Assembly (NCBI RefSeq): GCF_003254275.1
Contig: NZ_QKZK01000001.1
Location: 249,728 to 313,727, forward strand
Origin: Breznakibacter xylanolyticus
Lineage (GTDB): Bacteria; Bacteroidota; Bacteroidia; Bacteroidales; Marinilabiliaceae
Direction: 5' to 3'
DNA length: 64,000 nt
A program made the position numbers and the translations under genes. Positions 55,680-64,000 of the stretch are shown here, in pieces (positions within the stretch are counted from its first letter, which is position 1; every line of letters begins with the position of its first letter). The notes beneath the pieces were generated by a model. The model searched no databases. It was given only the letters and a program-made list of their open reading frames with translations, and had not been told where the DNA came from.

Positions 55680-56576
55680 TTACTTCACTTGGATCTTACC
55701 GCTGAATGAACCCGACTTTACAATGTAGAAACCTTTGGGCAAGTCGTTGCAGTTGATGGAGGTTTCGTTGCTCTCTTTCACCTTGTTGCCGGTGAGACTA
55801 AAGATTTCGACTGTGGCATCGGTATTGAAAACGGTGACTTCGTTTTGGTTCACCAGCATACTGATTTGTTTGCCATCACGGTTCGCCACCGATGACGAGC
55901 CACCGGTTTTTTTGTAAATGTAAATGGCATCCATATCGATGACCGTACCGGGGTTGTTGCCGCTCAGCATCCAAAACACGTTGGTGCCATTGACTGCGCC
56001 CACATCGTAACGCAAGCCTGACTTGAAAAATTCGCTCATGGGGATTTCAATCAGGTGCCATTTGCCATCGCGAGGGAAATTGGTGTAGGGCTTATAAGTG
56101 ATATTCCCATCGACGAAATCATTGGCGCCAATGCAAATTTTTCCGGTATTTCCGGTGCCGGCATCTATCCCAAGTAGATGCGAGTTGGTGGCAGTGCTTT
56201 TCATGGCAATGTGAAAGGTGTAGTCAGAGGTGATTGCACCAAAATCGTATGTTTCAGAGATGTTAAAACCCAGACCCGACCATCCTGCATTGGCAACCGC
56301 AAACGACAGATAGGCTCCCGGTTCGCCATTCCAGTTAGGACCTGAGGTTGCGGGAGCTTTGTAAGTGTCACCCCAAATCCAAAGGTTATGTGTGGAGCCG
56401 TTGGGGCGGAAATCGCCTTCGATTTTACTGCCCGGCAGATTGGCCAATTCTGTTTCTTCATCCAGATAAATTAAATAGTAATTGGTTCCTTTTGTAAAGT
56501 CATCCTGCGCCATGGCGCTAAATGATGTTGCGGCCAAAGCAACGAGGCAGCCGAGTGTGGTAGCTAATTTTTTCAT
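55680..56576 (-). CDS. Secreted beta-sandwich protein with T9SS signal
   Basis: The 298-residue protein has a signal peptide (MKKLATTLGCLVALAATSFS). A jelly-roll-like domain of about 200 residues follows, with features like carbohydrate-binding modules (GAYLSFAVANAGWSGLGFNI; GKWHLIEIPMSEFFKSGLRY). A C-terminal sorting domain ends DLPKGFYIVKSGSFSGKIQVK. No catalytic motif is visible. It probably binds glycan on the cell surface beside the GH16 enzymes; that is inference from context. TAGTTTTGT at 56613-56621 on this strand is a possible -7 box. Confidence 0.75.
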   Translation of the reverse strand: MKKLATTLGCLVALAATSFSAMAQDDFTKGTNYYLIYLDEETELANLPGSKIEGDFRPNGSTHNLWIWGDTYKAPATSGPNWNGEPGAYLSFAVANAGWSGLGFNISETYDFGAITSDYTFHIAMKSTATNSHLLGIDAGTGNTGKICIGANDFVDGNITYKPYTNFPRDGKWHLIEIPMSEFFKSGLRYDVGAVNGTNVFWMLSGNNPGTVIDMDAIYIYKKTGGSSSVANRDGKQISMLVNQNEVTVFNTDATVEIFSLTGNKVKESNETSINCNDLPKGFYIVKSGSFSGKIQVK

Positions 56577-57320
56577 GTTAAGAATGATTTAAATGAATTA
56601 AAAATTGATAGCACAAAACTATTTCGGTTGGATGGTTTTACCTCCAAAATGCCCTCATCATAACTACATCTATATTCAAAAAATAATTCATCATTCTTAC
56701 ATCATCTGTTGATTAAAGTATTGGAATATAAGTATAAAGATTGATGAATTGCTTTCTTTTGTCTCCTCAAGCCACTACATCATGGGACGTTTTTGTGTCC
56801 TTTTGTGGGTAACATTTTTTTGTGTTTTCGAGAGCCATGGTCAAGGTCGTTGGGAATGGATTGTTTTTTTGAGCAATTGGTCTGTGACAATGGCCGATTG
56901 AGGGTGTCTCATGCATCGAATGATGCTTGGGATGCATGGAGGTGGTTTTTTTGAGTGTTGATGAAGCATTTTTAGGGATTGAGGACTGCACCGATTGTGC
57001 GGCTGTACCAGCTTTGGGGCGTTGATGAAGGAGGTTTTTTAGATCGTTTTGGTAACCTCAAAGGCGATAAAGGACGCGCAACGTTCTTTCTGAAGTTGCT
57101 GTATTTGTTATTTCTTAAAAAGGCGGGGAAAGATGTTTGTTGATGGATAGATAGGTGAACTTTGTATGATTGTCGGCCTTGTGGCAAGGACTCATCAGAG
57201 TTCCTTAAACGTCATTTTTTATCACAATGAGATTCTCTGAATCATTGCTTTAATCGAAAAAAAAAAGATGCCCCGCTAACGGGACATCTTTATTCTAATA
57301 AAACCTAAATAAAGAATGGC
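56577..57320. other. 744-bp intergenic region
   Basis: It holds a -7 box candidate (56613-56621, minus strand) and a terminator (57255-57291). No gene is recognised. Short open frames here look random. Given the truncated gene upstream, this could be remnant DNA of a lost gene, but no family motif is left. Confidence 0.55.
57255..57291 (-). terminator. Terminator after the SusC/SusD chimera
   Basis: AAAGATGTCCCG and CGGGGCATCTTT pair around TTAG, followed on the minus strand by nine Ts. Confidence 0.85.
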
Positions 57321-58067
57321 TCAATACCCAAAGTTCTGTTCCATTGGGTTGAGATTGATTTCGGCAGCAGGAATGGGGAACCGTTCATGGGTGCCTTTCA
57401 CAAAGGGGTTCATGTGAGCTTTTGCAGCATCCGATTCCTGTTCGCGATAGGCATTCATCACTTCGGCGGCCACACCCCATCGTACCAGGTCGTACCATCG
57501 GTGGCCTTCCATGGCCAGTTCCACGCGTCGCTCGTGGCGGATGGCCGCGCGCAGGTCGGCTTGTGTGTCGGCGTAGTTGCCATAAGGGAAGGGGGGCAGA
57601 ATATCGGGATTGCCATGTCGGGCGCGGAAGCGTACCTGTTCAAGTGCCCCTTTGGCCGCCTCGGTGTCGCCCAGTTCACAGCAGGCCTCGGCATACATTA
57701 GCAACACATCGGCATAGCGTATCATCTTTCGGTTGAGCTCACCACGTGTGGGATGCGACAAGGTAGGGTAGCTGCCATCGGGGTTCATCAGGGCGTATTT
57801 TTTGCTCAGGTAGCGGCTGCCCAGGTAGATTTCTTCAGCCGGGTTGGCAATTTGCTCATCGGTAGGGTTGATAATGGTGGCTTGGCGGCGCGGGTCGCCC
57901 GGTTCGTAAGCATCGTAGAGGTTTTTAGTGGGTTTGTTGAAGCCCCATCCCCCGGCAATAGGATTGCGTGTGCGGGTCATCACGGTGCCTTTCACTTCGT
58001 ATTCCTGTGCAATGGCTGTGGTGCCCATCAAGAGGGTCGACAGCAGCAGGAAAAGGATTTTTCTCAT
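57321..58067 (-). pseudogene. SusC signal peptide joined to the C-terminal half of a SusD protein
   Basis: The 248-residue open frame starts with a SusC-type (TonB receptor) signal peptide and first strand (MRKILFLLLSTLLMGTTAIA, then QEYEVKGTV). It switches at about residue 30 to SusD C-terminal sequence: GGWGFNKPTKNLYDAYEPGD, MIRYADVLLMYAEACCELGD, AIRHERRVELAMEGHRWYDL, RFPIPAAEINLNPMEQNFGY. The SusD lipobox, its N-terminal TPR half and nearly all of SusC are gone, so the fragment is about half of SusD length. An internal deletion of about 4 kb across a susC-susD junction best explains this. The product, if made, would be a soluble periplasmic fragment, most likely non-functional. Confidence 0.85.
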
Positions 58068-58484
58068 GGTTTGATGTGTTTTGTTTTGATGATTCTATTG
58101 TGCGATGTGCATGCTTTGTTGTGGTGTGTCGCGATGTTAAAAATCGATGCAAAAATGTTAAGACTTGTTGGGCTTCGCGTGGTTTTGGCATACACATTAA
58201 CTCATCATTGTCATCAAAAAAATACATCATTCGTACGTCATGTGTCTTTTATGTTTTTGTTTATCTGTTGAATAGGGTTTTCATCTTCCTTCTCTACGAC
58301 ATGTGCTTTTTTGTTTTTGACGTCTTTTGTAAATGGGTTCTGTCATCGTGTTTACTGATGACTTTGTGCGTTTTTCCTCTTGTGTTGATGTATGATGGTG
58401 TGATATTTGGGATGGGTAATCGGTTAAAATAAAAAACGCGATGAATGGGGATTCATCGCGTTGATATCATTGGGGATAGTGGTG
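58068..58484. other. 417-bp intergenic region
   Basis: Apart from the radical SAM terminator (58423-58462) no gene is seen. CATTTTTGC on the minus strand near 58146-58156 is a weak -7 candidate for the chimera. Confidence 0.5.
58423..58462 (-). terminator. Terminator of the radical SAM gene
   Basis: AACGCGATGAAT and ATTCATCGCGTT are exact 12-bp complements around four bases, with a T run after it on the minus strand. Confidence 0.9.
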
Positions 58485-59870
58485 TTAATATATTTCCGAC
58501 AACCCCTTTTCAATGCATTCGTATTGCCAAATGGCGAAAAGCATTTCGTCGTCGGCTACTTCGTCGAGGGATGCCTCGTTGCGGGTGATGCGGCCAAACA
58601 GATCGAACTGTCCGGCAGTCAGGGTCGGTGTGCCGGTCACGTTGGCCGTTTCGATGTAAAGGGTACGCTGTTCGTTCAGTGGCACAGCTATCATCTGGTC
58701 GGTCTCCTTGGCGTGACTGTTGAAACGCACGTCGGTGTACGACACGTGAATGGTTGTTAGCTGTGGGCGGAGTGTTTCTATTGCCTCGAAGTCAAATACG
58801 AGTTGTTGTTTGTCGCGGTCGATGTCTGCGTTGACGCTGGAGGCAAGCGTTTCGAGGTCAGGGGTCAGAGGGGTCCACAGACGGCGGATGTAGCCGTTTT
58901 CGGTCACCTGGTCGTTTTCGGTCAAGGCAAAAGGTGCGATTTTTTTGCGCAGCCCCGATTTCTGAAATCGGTTTTTAAATACAAACGAGCAATAGTTGAT
59001 GGGCAGATCGATGTGGTTTTCCTTGGTAAAACGTAAAATCTCCAGCGCCGCCATCTCGCTTGCCGGCACGGTGACGCGGGCGCCATGGGCAAAGGTGTAG
59101 CCCCGTTCGCTCAGTCGTGGCAGGTTGTATGGGGTCAGCCTCATTTGGTGCAGGTTCATGTGTGAGAGCCCGGCCTCGGCCAGCTCCTTCACACATTGTT
59201 TGAGTGTTTCCAGTTCGTCGGGTACGGCCGGGATCTCCACGGTCACGGTGGGGATGATGCCAATGGCCTGTTTCACGGGCTTGAGGTTGTAGTCGGTGGC
59301 GCCAATGTCGTAGCGAATCTCGTTGAGACCCAGGTCACGCAGTTCTTCCAGATGTTCGCGGGTCACGCGCGTGCCGTTGGTGTACATCCACACGTAAATG
59401 TCGGCAGGCAATTCGCGGCGTATCACTGTGAGAAAGTTGCGCACCCGGTCGAAGGTCAGGAATGGTTCGCCCCCGCTGAAGCTGATGCCTTTGAAGCCAA
59501 ACTTCTTGATGTAGGCCACGTAGGTCATCGGGTCGTCGAATGTGAGCGTTTGCGTTTCGGGCAGGCTGATGTCGTTTTGCGACGTGGGGCAATAAAAACA
59601 GTTGCAATTGCATTTGCCGTTGATGAACAGGCAGCTCCACTGCCCCTGTCCGCACAAGCGGCAGCCGGGCGACAGGCGCGTGGCGTCGGTTTTGGTATTG
59701 TGAAATTCCCATTGAATGGCGTCCTCGAGGCTCTCGAGCAGTTGGGCGCGTTGGTTTTCCATCTCCATGCCTTCGTAGTAGCCCACCCATTGCAGGGTGT
59801 CGTATTGGTTGCCGTACTCCTTACGGTTTCCCTCTACCAGTGCGTTGCGGTATTTAATTAGTGCTTTCAA
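58485..59870 (-). CDS. Radical SAM protein with extra cysteines
   Basis: The 461-residue protein has the radical SAM cluster motif as CNCNCFYCP (CxxxCxxC, about residues 87-94), preceded by further cysteines in SPGCRLCGQGQWSCLFINGK that could bind another cluster. GISFSGGEPFLTFDRV is the SAM-binding GGE region, and the TIM-barrel strands follow. There is no ATG early in the frame. A -7 box (TATCTTTGC, 59906-59914, minus strand) places transcription start near 59900, so the TTG at 59870 is the best start. The substrate is unknown; it is not clearly an activase or a peptide-maturation enzyme. Confidence 0.85.
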   Translation of the reverse strand: MKALIKYRNALVEGNRKEYGNQYDTLQWVGYYEGMEMENQRAQLLESLEDAIQWEFHNTKTDATRLSPGCRLCGQGQWSCLFINGKCNCNCFYCPTSQNDISLPETQTLTFDDPMTYVAYIKKFGFKGISFSGGEPFLTFDRVRNFLTVIRRELPADIYVWMYTNGTRVTREHLEELRDLGLNEIRYDIGATDYNLKPVKQAIGIIPTVTVEIPAVPDELETLKQCVKELAEAGLSHMNLHQMRLTPYNLPRLSERGYTFAHGARVTVPASEMAALEILRFTKENHIDLPINYCSFVFKNRFQKSGLRKKIAPFALTENDQVTENGYIRRLWTPLTPDLETLASSVNADIDRDKQQLVFDFEAIETLRPQLTTIHVSYTDVRFNSHAKETDQMIAVPLNEQRTLYIETANVTGTPTLTAGQFDLFGRITRNEASLDEVADDEMLFAIWQYECIEKGLSEIY

Positions 59871-59905
59871 TTGTGTTGCAGTTGTTTTGATGTCTCTTAC
59901 GGGGC

Positions 59906-59914
59906 GCAAAGATA
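59906..59914 (-). promoter_or_regulatory. -7 box for the radical SAM gene
   Basis: TATCTTTGC on the minus strand. It lies inside the long upstream open frame, so it decides the start in favour of TTG at 59870. Confidence 0.7.
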
Positions 59915-60171
59915 GCGGAATTGAAAATAGCTCGATGCGTGTGATCGTGTAAAGATGTTTGTGGTTTATGTATCTGTCACTTGTTGATAGCGTAAGCAAA
60001 ATGATGTTTTGATGAATGGGGTTGTATCTGTTTTGAAAAGAGTGTGATGGCTGGGTTGCGTGTGCGAATATGTTACCTCATCAACAGGAAATGTTTCATC
60101 ATTGTTAGTGATTTGTTACACGTTTGTAAGTGATGGATACCTCAATGATAGTGGATTATGTAAGGGGTTGT

Positions 60172-60180
60172 TATTTTTGA
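60172..60180 (+). promoter_or_regulatory. -7 box for the GH30 gene
   Basis: TATTTTTGA fits TAnnTTTG. Transcription would start near 60187, after the ATG at 60185, so the GH30 start at 60203 is preferred. Confidence 0.6.
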
Positions 60181-60202
60181 ATAAATGTTAAAACATCAAT
60201 GT

Positions 60203-61798
60203 ATGAGACGAATGAAAATGGCAGGGTTGTATTTCCTGATGTTTTGGATGTGTGTGGGTGTCATGTCGTGTTCCGATGATGACAGTGAAGTGGAAAAGCC
60301 CCTTGCGGAGCTTGAATTTGTGAACAGTACCTTTTCTTCGGGCGAATTGTCTGTCGATGCCGGGTTGTTGAATAATGTACAGTTTATGTGGGCCAATACT
60401 TTATGGGAGGTGAAGACGGAGGTGCTCGAAGGTGCTGCTTTCATTTCATCTATCACTCCCACCTCGGGTGGTGCAGCGGTACAGAGTAAAAAGCAGGAGG
60501 GTTTGAAAATTACCTATGCGGCGAATTATTCCACTAAAAAGAATCGCATGCGTTTGATGCTTCTCTCGCCCGATGGCCTTACAGGCGATACCATTGAGTT
60601 GGTGCAGGCAGCCCGGGTGATTGTCCCTTTGGGTTACACCATTGACCCGACTCGAAAGTTTCAAACCATTTCGGGATTTGGCGGGGCTGCCATTTGGAAC
60701 TCCGAGTCTCTGTCGGCTACCGAAGTGAAGAAAATTTTTGGTAGCGATGAGTCGGATTTGGGCTTGTCCATTGTTCGTGTTCGCATCGCTCAAGAGCAGT
60801 CCTCGTGGGTTTCGTTGGCGACCATTCTCAAGGAGATTGTGAAGTATGACGTGAAAATCATCGCATCGCCATGGTCGCCCCCTGCATCTTTAAAAGATAA
60901 TAATAATAGCGTGGATGGTCATTTGCTGCCCGAAAATTATGGTGCCTATGCCCAGCATCTCAATGAATTTGTGACTTATATGGCCTCGCAGGGAGTACCC
61001 ATTTATGCTGTGTCCATTCAAAATGAGCCCGACATTGAGGTGAAATACGAAAGTTGCCGTTGGACGCCGGCGCAACTTTTGAGTTTTGTACAAAATCACG
61101 CCCGCACCATTCAAAACACTAAGGTGGTGGCCTCCGAATCGTTTAACTTCAACAAGGTTTATACCGACCCGTTGCTCAATGATGCCACTGCCGTTGGAAA
61201 CTTCGACATTGTAGGGGGGCACATTTATGGTGGTGGATTGTCTGCTCATTCCCTGGCCGAACAAAAAGGAAAAGAGGTGTGGATGACCGAGTACTTGATG
61301 AATCTGAGTGAAAAATGGGTGACAGCCGAAAGTACCATTTGGAACGAATCGGTGGAGATGTTGCAATCGATGCACACGGCCATGTCTTATAACTGGAATG
61401 CCTACATCTGGTGGTACATTCGCCGTTATTATTCTTTTTTGGGAGATGGCGATAAGAGCACCACAGCAGGCGCAACGTTGAAGCGCGGTCATGCTTTTGC
61501 CCATTTTGCTAAGTTTGTTCGCCCGGGCTATACACGCATCCATGTCACTGCCGATAAATCGTCCGAACTGAAAGTGACCGCTTATGAGGGCGACGGGCAA
61601 ACAATCATTGTGGTGGTGAATCCATCGGTGGTAGATGTGAGTAACGTGAAATGGATGTTTCCCGTTGATGTGACTTCAGTGACTGCTTATGTAACTTCGT
61701 TGACGCAAAATCGTGATAAATCGGAGGTCACACCTTCGGGGAATGCTTTTTCTGCATCGTTCCCGGCCAAGAGTGTCACCACTTTTGTGGTCAAGTAA
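60203..61798 (+). CDS. GH30 glycoside hydrolase, lipoprotein
   Basis: The 531-residue protein has a lipoprotein signal (VGVMSCSDDD), a BACON-like beta-sandwich (about 25-140) and a GH30 (beta/alpha)8 barrel with side beta-domain. The acid/base is E275 in SIQNEPD and the nucleophile E363 in WMTEYLMN. The segments FDIVGGHIYGGG, NAYIWWYIRRYY and FVRPGYTRI recall subfamily 8 enzymes (glucuronoxylanases), but the substrate cannot be settled from motifs alone; other GH30 enzymes cut beta-1,6-glucan. The enzyme is anchored by lipid rather than by T9SS. It lies divergent from the radical SAM gene. Confidence 0.88.
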   Translation: MRRMKMAGLYFLMFWMCVGVMSCSDDDSEVEKPLAELEFVNSTFSSGELSVDAGLLNNVQFMWANTLWEVKTEVLEGAAFISSITPTSGGAAVQSKKQEGLKITYAANYSTKKNRMRLMLLSPDGLTGDTIELVQAARVIVPLGYTIDPTRKFQTISGFGGAAIWNSESLSATEVKKIFGSDESDLGLSIVRVRIAQEQSSWVSLATILKEIVKYDVKIIASPWSPPASLKDNNNSVDGHLLPENYGAYAQHLNEFVTYMASQGVPIYAVSIQNEPDIEVKYESCRWTPAQLLSFVQNHARTIQNTKVVASESFNFNKVYTDPLLNDATAVGNFDIVGGHIYGGGLSAHSLAEQKGKEVWMTEYLMNLSEKWVTAESTIWNESVEMLQSMHTAMSYNWNAYIWWYIRRYYSFLGDGDKSTTAGATLKRGHAFAHFAKFVRPGYTRIHVTADKSSELKVTAYEGDGQTIIVVVNPSVVDVSNVKWMFPVDVTSVTAYVTSLTQNRDKSEVTPSGNAFSASFPAKSVTTFVVK

Positions 61799-61826
61799 CG
61801 TTTTAAACATCAAACCCTACATGTGT

Positions 61827-61870
61827 TGCATCTTGGATTCCTTTTTTAGGCGTCCAAGATGCATTTTTAT
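61827..61870 (+). terminator. Terminator after the GH30 gene
   Basis: TGCATCTTGGA and TCCAAGATGCA are exact 11-bp complements, followed by a T run. Confidence 0.88.
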
Positions 61871-61907
61871 TTTGCAGCGTTTGGGAATGTTCAATGGCTT
61901 GTGCTTA

Positions 61908-61916
61908 TATCTTTGC
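61908..61916 (+). promoter_or_regulatory. -7 box for the cstA-like gene
   Basis: TATCTTTGC matches TAnnTTTG, 34 bp before the start codon. The upstream TTTG (61880) is further than the usual 19 bp. Confidence 0.6.
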
Positions 61917-61950
61917 ATTCTGACACGCATTTTTTTAATCACCATTTCTT

Positions 61951-63372
61951 ATGATCACGTTTATTGTTGCCATTGCGCTGTTGGTCGCAGGCTTTTTTAT
62001 TTACGGTAAGTTCATCGAGCGTTTTTTTGGTGCCGACGATTCACGCCCCACACCGGCCATAGCCACCCCTGATGGCGTTGACTATGTGTCCATGCCCACG
62101 TGGAAGGTTTTCACCATCGAGTTTTTGAACATTGCCGGACTGGGGCCCATTTTTGGTGCCGTGATGGGTGCCATGTACGGCCCAATGGCTTACGTGTGGA
62201 TCGTGCTGGGTTGTATTTTTATGGGGGCGGTGCACGACTACTTCGCAGGCATGCTTTCGTTGCGTCATCATGGTGCCAGCATTCCCGAAATGGTAGGACA
62301 ATACCTGGGCGGGGGCGCCAAACAGTTGTTGCGCGTCTTTACGTTGTTATTGCTCGTGTTTGTGGGCGTGGCTTTTGTTTCGGGGCCTGCCGGTCTACTG
62401 GCATCCCTCACCGGTGGTGGTAAAATGTGGTGGCTCTACGGCATCTTCGCATATTACATCCTGGCCACCTTGTTGCCAATCAATAAAGTGATAGGCCGGG
62501 TTTATCCCTTTATGGGTGGTTTTTTGTTGTTGATGGCCATTGCCATTGGCGGGGCGATTCTGGTCAAGGGATTTTCCGGTTCGTTGGTGGTGGCCGAATT
62601 CGGACTCTCGTCGTTGCGTAATTTCCATGCCAACCCTGGAGCCAATATTTTGTTTCCCATGTTGTTTGTGGTGGTGTCGTGTGGCGCCATCTCGGGTTTT
62701 CATGCCACCCAAACGCCCATGATGGCACGCTGCCTGCGTAAGGAACGACATGGGCGACATGCCTTTTACGGTGCCATGATCGCCGAAGGCATTGTCACCA
62801 TGATTTGGGCCACGGCTGCTATGAACTATTTTGGCGGCGTCGAAGGGCTCAATGCCATTGAAGCACAGGGACACGACGCGGCATGGGTGGTGAATGAGAT
62901 TTGCAACAGTTGGCTGGGCAAAACAGGGGCGGTGTTCGCCATTATTGGCGTGATTGTGTGCCCCATCACCACTGGCGATACGGCCTTTCGCAGCGCCCGA
63001 CTCACCATTGCCGATATCTTGGGCGTTGAACAGAGTTCCATTTCTAAACGACTGATGGTGACCCTCCCTTTATTTGCCATCGGTTATGTGCTCTCCACCA
63101 TTCAATTTGCAACCATCTGGAAATATGTCGGTCTGTCGAATCAAATCCTCTCCGTCATTGTGCTGTGGACGGCTGCGGCTTATTTGAAGAAATCGGGCAA
63201 GATGCACTGGCTGCTCTCCCTCCCCGCCACGTTTATGACGGCTGTGTGCGTGGCTTATCTGTTGGTGGCACCTTATAAAGCAGGGGGGCTGGCCTTCGAT
63301 GCGACCGTGGGAACCTGGATTGGCGGTGGGGTGAGCGTTGTTTTACTATTGGGATTTTTTATGAAAAAATAA
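61951..63372 (+). CDS. CstA-family carbon-starvation / pyruvate-type transporter
   Basis: CstA proteins are multi-span inner-membrane transporters; E. coli members move pyruvate or peptides. The 473-residue protein has about 12-13 membrane helices and the family segments FEFLNIAGLGPIFGAVMGA (here IEFLNIAGLGPIFGAVMGAM), DYFAGMLSLRHHGASIPE, SGFHATQTPMMAR and GDTAFRSARLTIAD. It is much shorter than E. coli CstA (about 700 residues), because the C-terminal extension is absent, the usual form in Bacteroidota. It follows the GH30 gene but has its own promoter. Confidence 0.9.
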   Translation: MITFIVAIALLVAGFFIYGKFIERFFGADDSRPTPAIATPDGVDYVSMPTWKVFTIEFLNIAGLGPIFGAVMGAMYGPMAYVWIVLGCIFMGAVHDYFAGMLSLRHHGASIPEMVGQYLGGGAKQLLRVFTLLLLVFVGVAFVSGPAGLLASLTGGGKMWWLYGIFAYYILATLLPINKVIGRVYPFMGGFLLLMAIAIGGAILVKGFSGSLVVAEFGLSSLRNFHANPGANILFPMLFVVVSCGAISGFHATQTPMMARCLRKERHGRHAFYGAMIAEGIVTMIWATAAMNYFGGVEGLNAIEAQGHDAAWVVNEICNSWLGKTGAVFAIIGVIVCPITTGDTAFRSARLTIADILGVEQSSISKRLMVTLPLFAIGYVLSTIQFATIWKYVGLSNQILSVIVLWTAAAYLKKSGKMHWLLSLPATFMTAVCVAYLLVAPYKAGGLAFDATVGTWIGGGVSVVLLLGFFMKK

Positions 63373-63492
63373 ACCCTTTTTTTGGGGGTTATGTTTTTTT
63401 TGTAATTGTATTTGATAGATGGGGTGGTTCTGTTGATGAATCTAGGTTTTTAAGTGGTGTGAATTTATTATTAGATTTCTTAGATGCTTAAC

Positions 63493-63524
63493 TTTGTGAG
63501 GTTATTTATTTTTGATAGCTTTGT
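63493..63524 (+). promoter_or_regulatory. Promoter of the GLUG-repeat gene
   Basis: TTTG at 63493-63496, 19 bp, then TAGCTTTGT at 63516-63524: a full match to the consensus. Confidence 0.75.
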
Positions 63525-63544
63525 GTTAAATAAAATTCTAAGAA

Positions 63545-64000
63545 ATGAAGAAAACGTTGCACTTAATTGTGGTGTTCTGGATGTTGTCTGTTGCCCTGTG
63601 GGGACAGACTTTAACGGCTCTAATGCCACAGGGATCCGGGACTCCGGAATCGCCTTACCTGATTTCTGATTTATCGAACCTTCTTTGGTTGTCTCAAAAC
63701 AGTTCTCAGTGGGGTTGGAGTACTTATTATCTTCAAACTGCTAACATTGATGCCTCTTCTACCTCAACTTGGAATGATGGCAAGGGATGGGTGTCGATTG
63801 GGAATTCAAATAATTCGTTTTCCGGAATTTATGACGGTGGTGGTTATTCCATCTCCGGTTTGACCATCAATCGTCCCGATGAGAATAATATGGGTCTCTT
63901 TGGTCGCTCATCCGGAAAAATTGCCAATCTTCAGATTCTTAATGCCAATGTTAAAGGAAATGAAGAAACCGGCGCATTGGTCGGTTATAATAGTGGCACA
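63545..64000 (+). CDS. GLUG-repeat secreted protein, 3' end outside the window
   Basis: The first 152 codons are visible and still open at the window edge. A signal peptide (MKKTLHLIVVFWMLSVALWG) is followed by GTPESPYLISDLSNLLWLSQ, FSGIYDGGGYSISGLTINR, MGLFGRSSGKIANLQILNAN and GNEETGALVGYNSGT. These are the typical start of GLUG-motif cell-surface proteins, which often act as adhesins or carry a T9SS C-terminus. What follows is unknown. Confidence 0.85.
   Translation, partial: MKKTLHLIVVFWMLSVALWGQTLTALMPQGSGTPESPYLISDLSNLLWLSQNSSQWGWSTYYLQTANIDASSTSTWNDGKGWVSIGNSNNSFSGIYDGGGYSISGLTINRPDENNMGLFGRSSGKIANLQILNANVKGNEETGALVGYNSGT

Larger units (their letters stand above)
59871..60202. other. 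332-bp divergent promoter region
   Basis: It holds outward promoters for the radical SAM gene (TATCTTTGC, 59906-59914, minus) and the GH30 gene (TATTTTTGA, 60172-60180, plus). No gene or known regulatory motif beyond these is seen. Confidence 0.6.

Noticed and set aside
1..64000. tRNA, rRNA, riboswitches, prophage or intact transposase genes
   Set aside because: Looked for on both strands by eye; none had convincing structure or protein motifs. Small RNAs without known motifs could be missed.

Overview
This window reads as the chromosome of a Bacteroidota bacterium, most likely order Bacteroidales. The signs are TAnnTTTG-type -7 promoter boxes with a TTTG/TTG element about 19 bp upstream, the MurF-alanine racemase fusion, GldB, DUF2851, DUF1573, DUF4249/TonB receptor pairs, SusC/SusD remnants, and type IX secretion (T9SS) C-terminal signals. 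No rRNA, tRNA, CRISPR array or intact insertion sequence was seen.

Layout. Bases 1-36,000 are ordinary core genome, mostly on the + strand: rsmG, rpmH, a PASTA protein with an RluD-type pseudouridine synthase, a chemoreceptor, purM-prfA-pyrF, a Crp/Fnr regulator, murF-alr and tdk on the opposite strand, rsmI, rpsO, pnp, a prolyl oligopeptidase, a TPR lipoprotein, sucC, gldB with a nitrilase and fthC, a ferredoxin, an M20 amidohydrolase, meaB and a TlpA-like lipoprotein. Bases 36,044-37,435 hold lpdA. From 37,527 to 42,871 lies a visibly AT-richer segment: a lipoprotein-like gene broken by one in-frame stop, a small beta-barrel protein and a DUF4249/TonB-dependent receptor pair. Near-identical 32-33 bp terminator-like hairpins sit at both ends.

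Bases 42,959-48,611 carry a nucleoside kinase, a small L7/L12-like membrane protein, a toxin-antitoxin pair ruined by several mutations, a 41-bp-period tandem repeat, a HerA-like ATPase and a cysteine-rich secreted lipoprotein. Bases 48,780-61,798 form a polysaccharide-use region. It has a membrane-spanning LuxR-type regulator, three tandem GH16 glucanases and a beta-sandwich protein, all with T9SS-like C-termini, then a GH30 hydrolase. The only trace of the usual SusC/SusD importer is one short ORF joining a SusC-like signal peptide to the C-terminal half of a SusD protein. A radical SAM protein lies between the two halves. The window ends with a CstA-type transporter and the start of a GLUG-repeat secreted protein.

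How the genes fit together: the right third looks like a beta-glucan/hemicellulose degradation locus with secreted enzymes and its own sensor, but with the import pair collapsed by deletion. The region from 37.5 to 58 kb has several decayed genes and repeats, so it is the accessory, recombining part of the window. I found no convincing new multi-gene system. The best leads are the SusC/SusD chimera, the 41-bp array beside the dead toxin-antitoxin pair, and the repeat-flanked 5.4-kb receptor segment.
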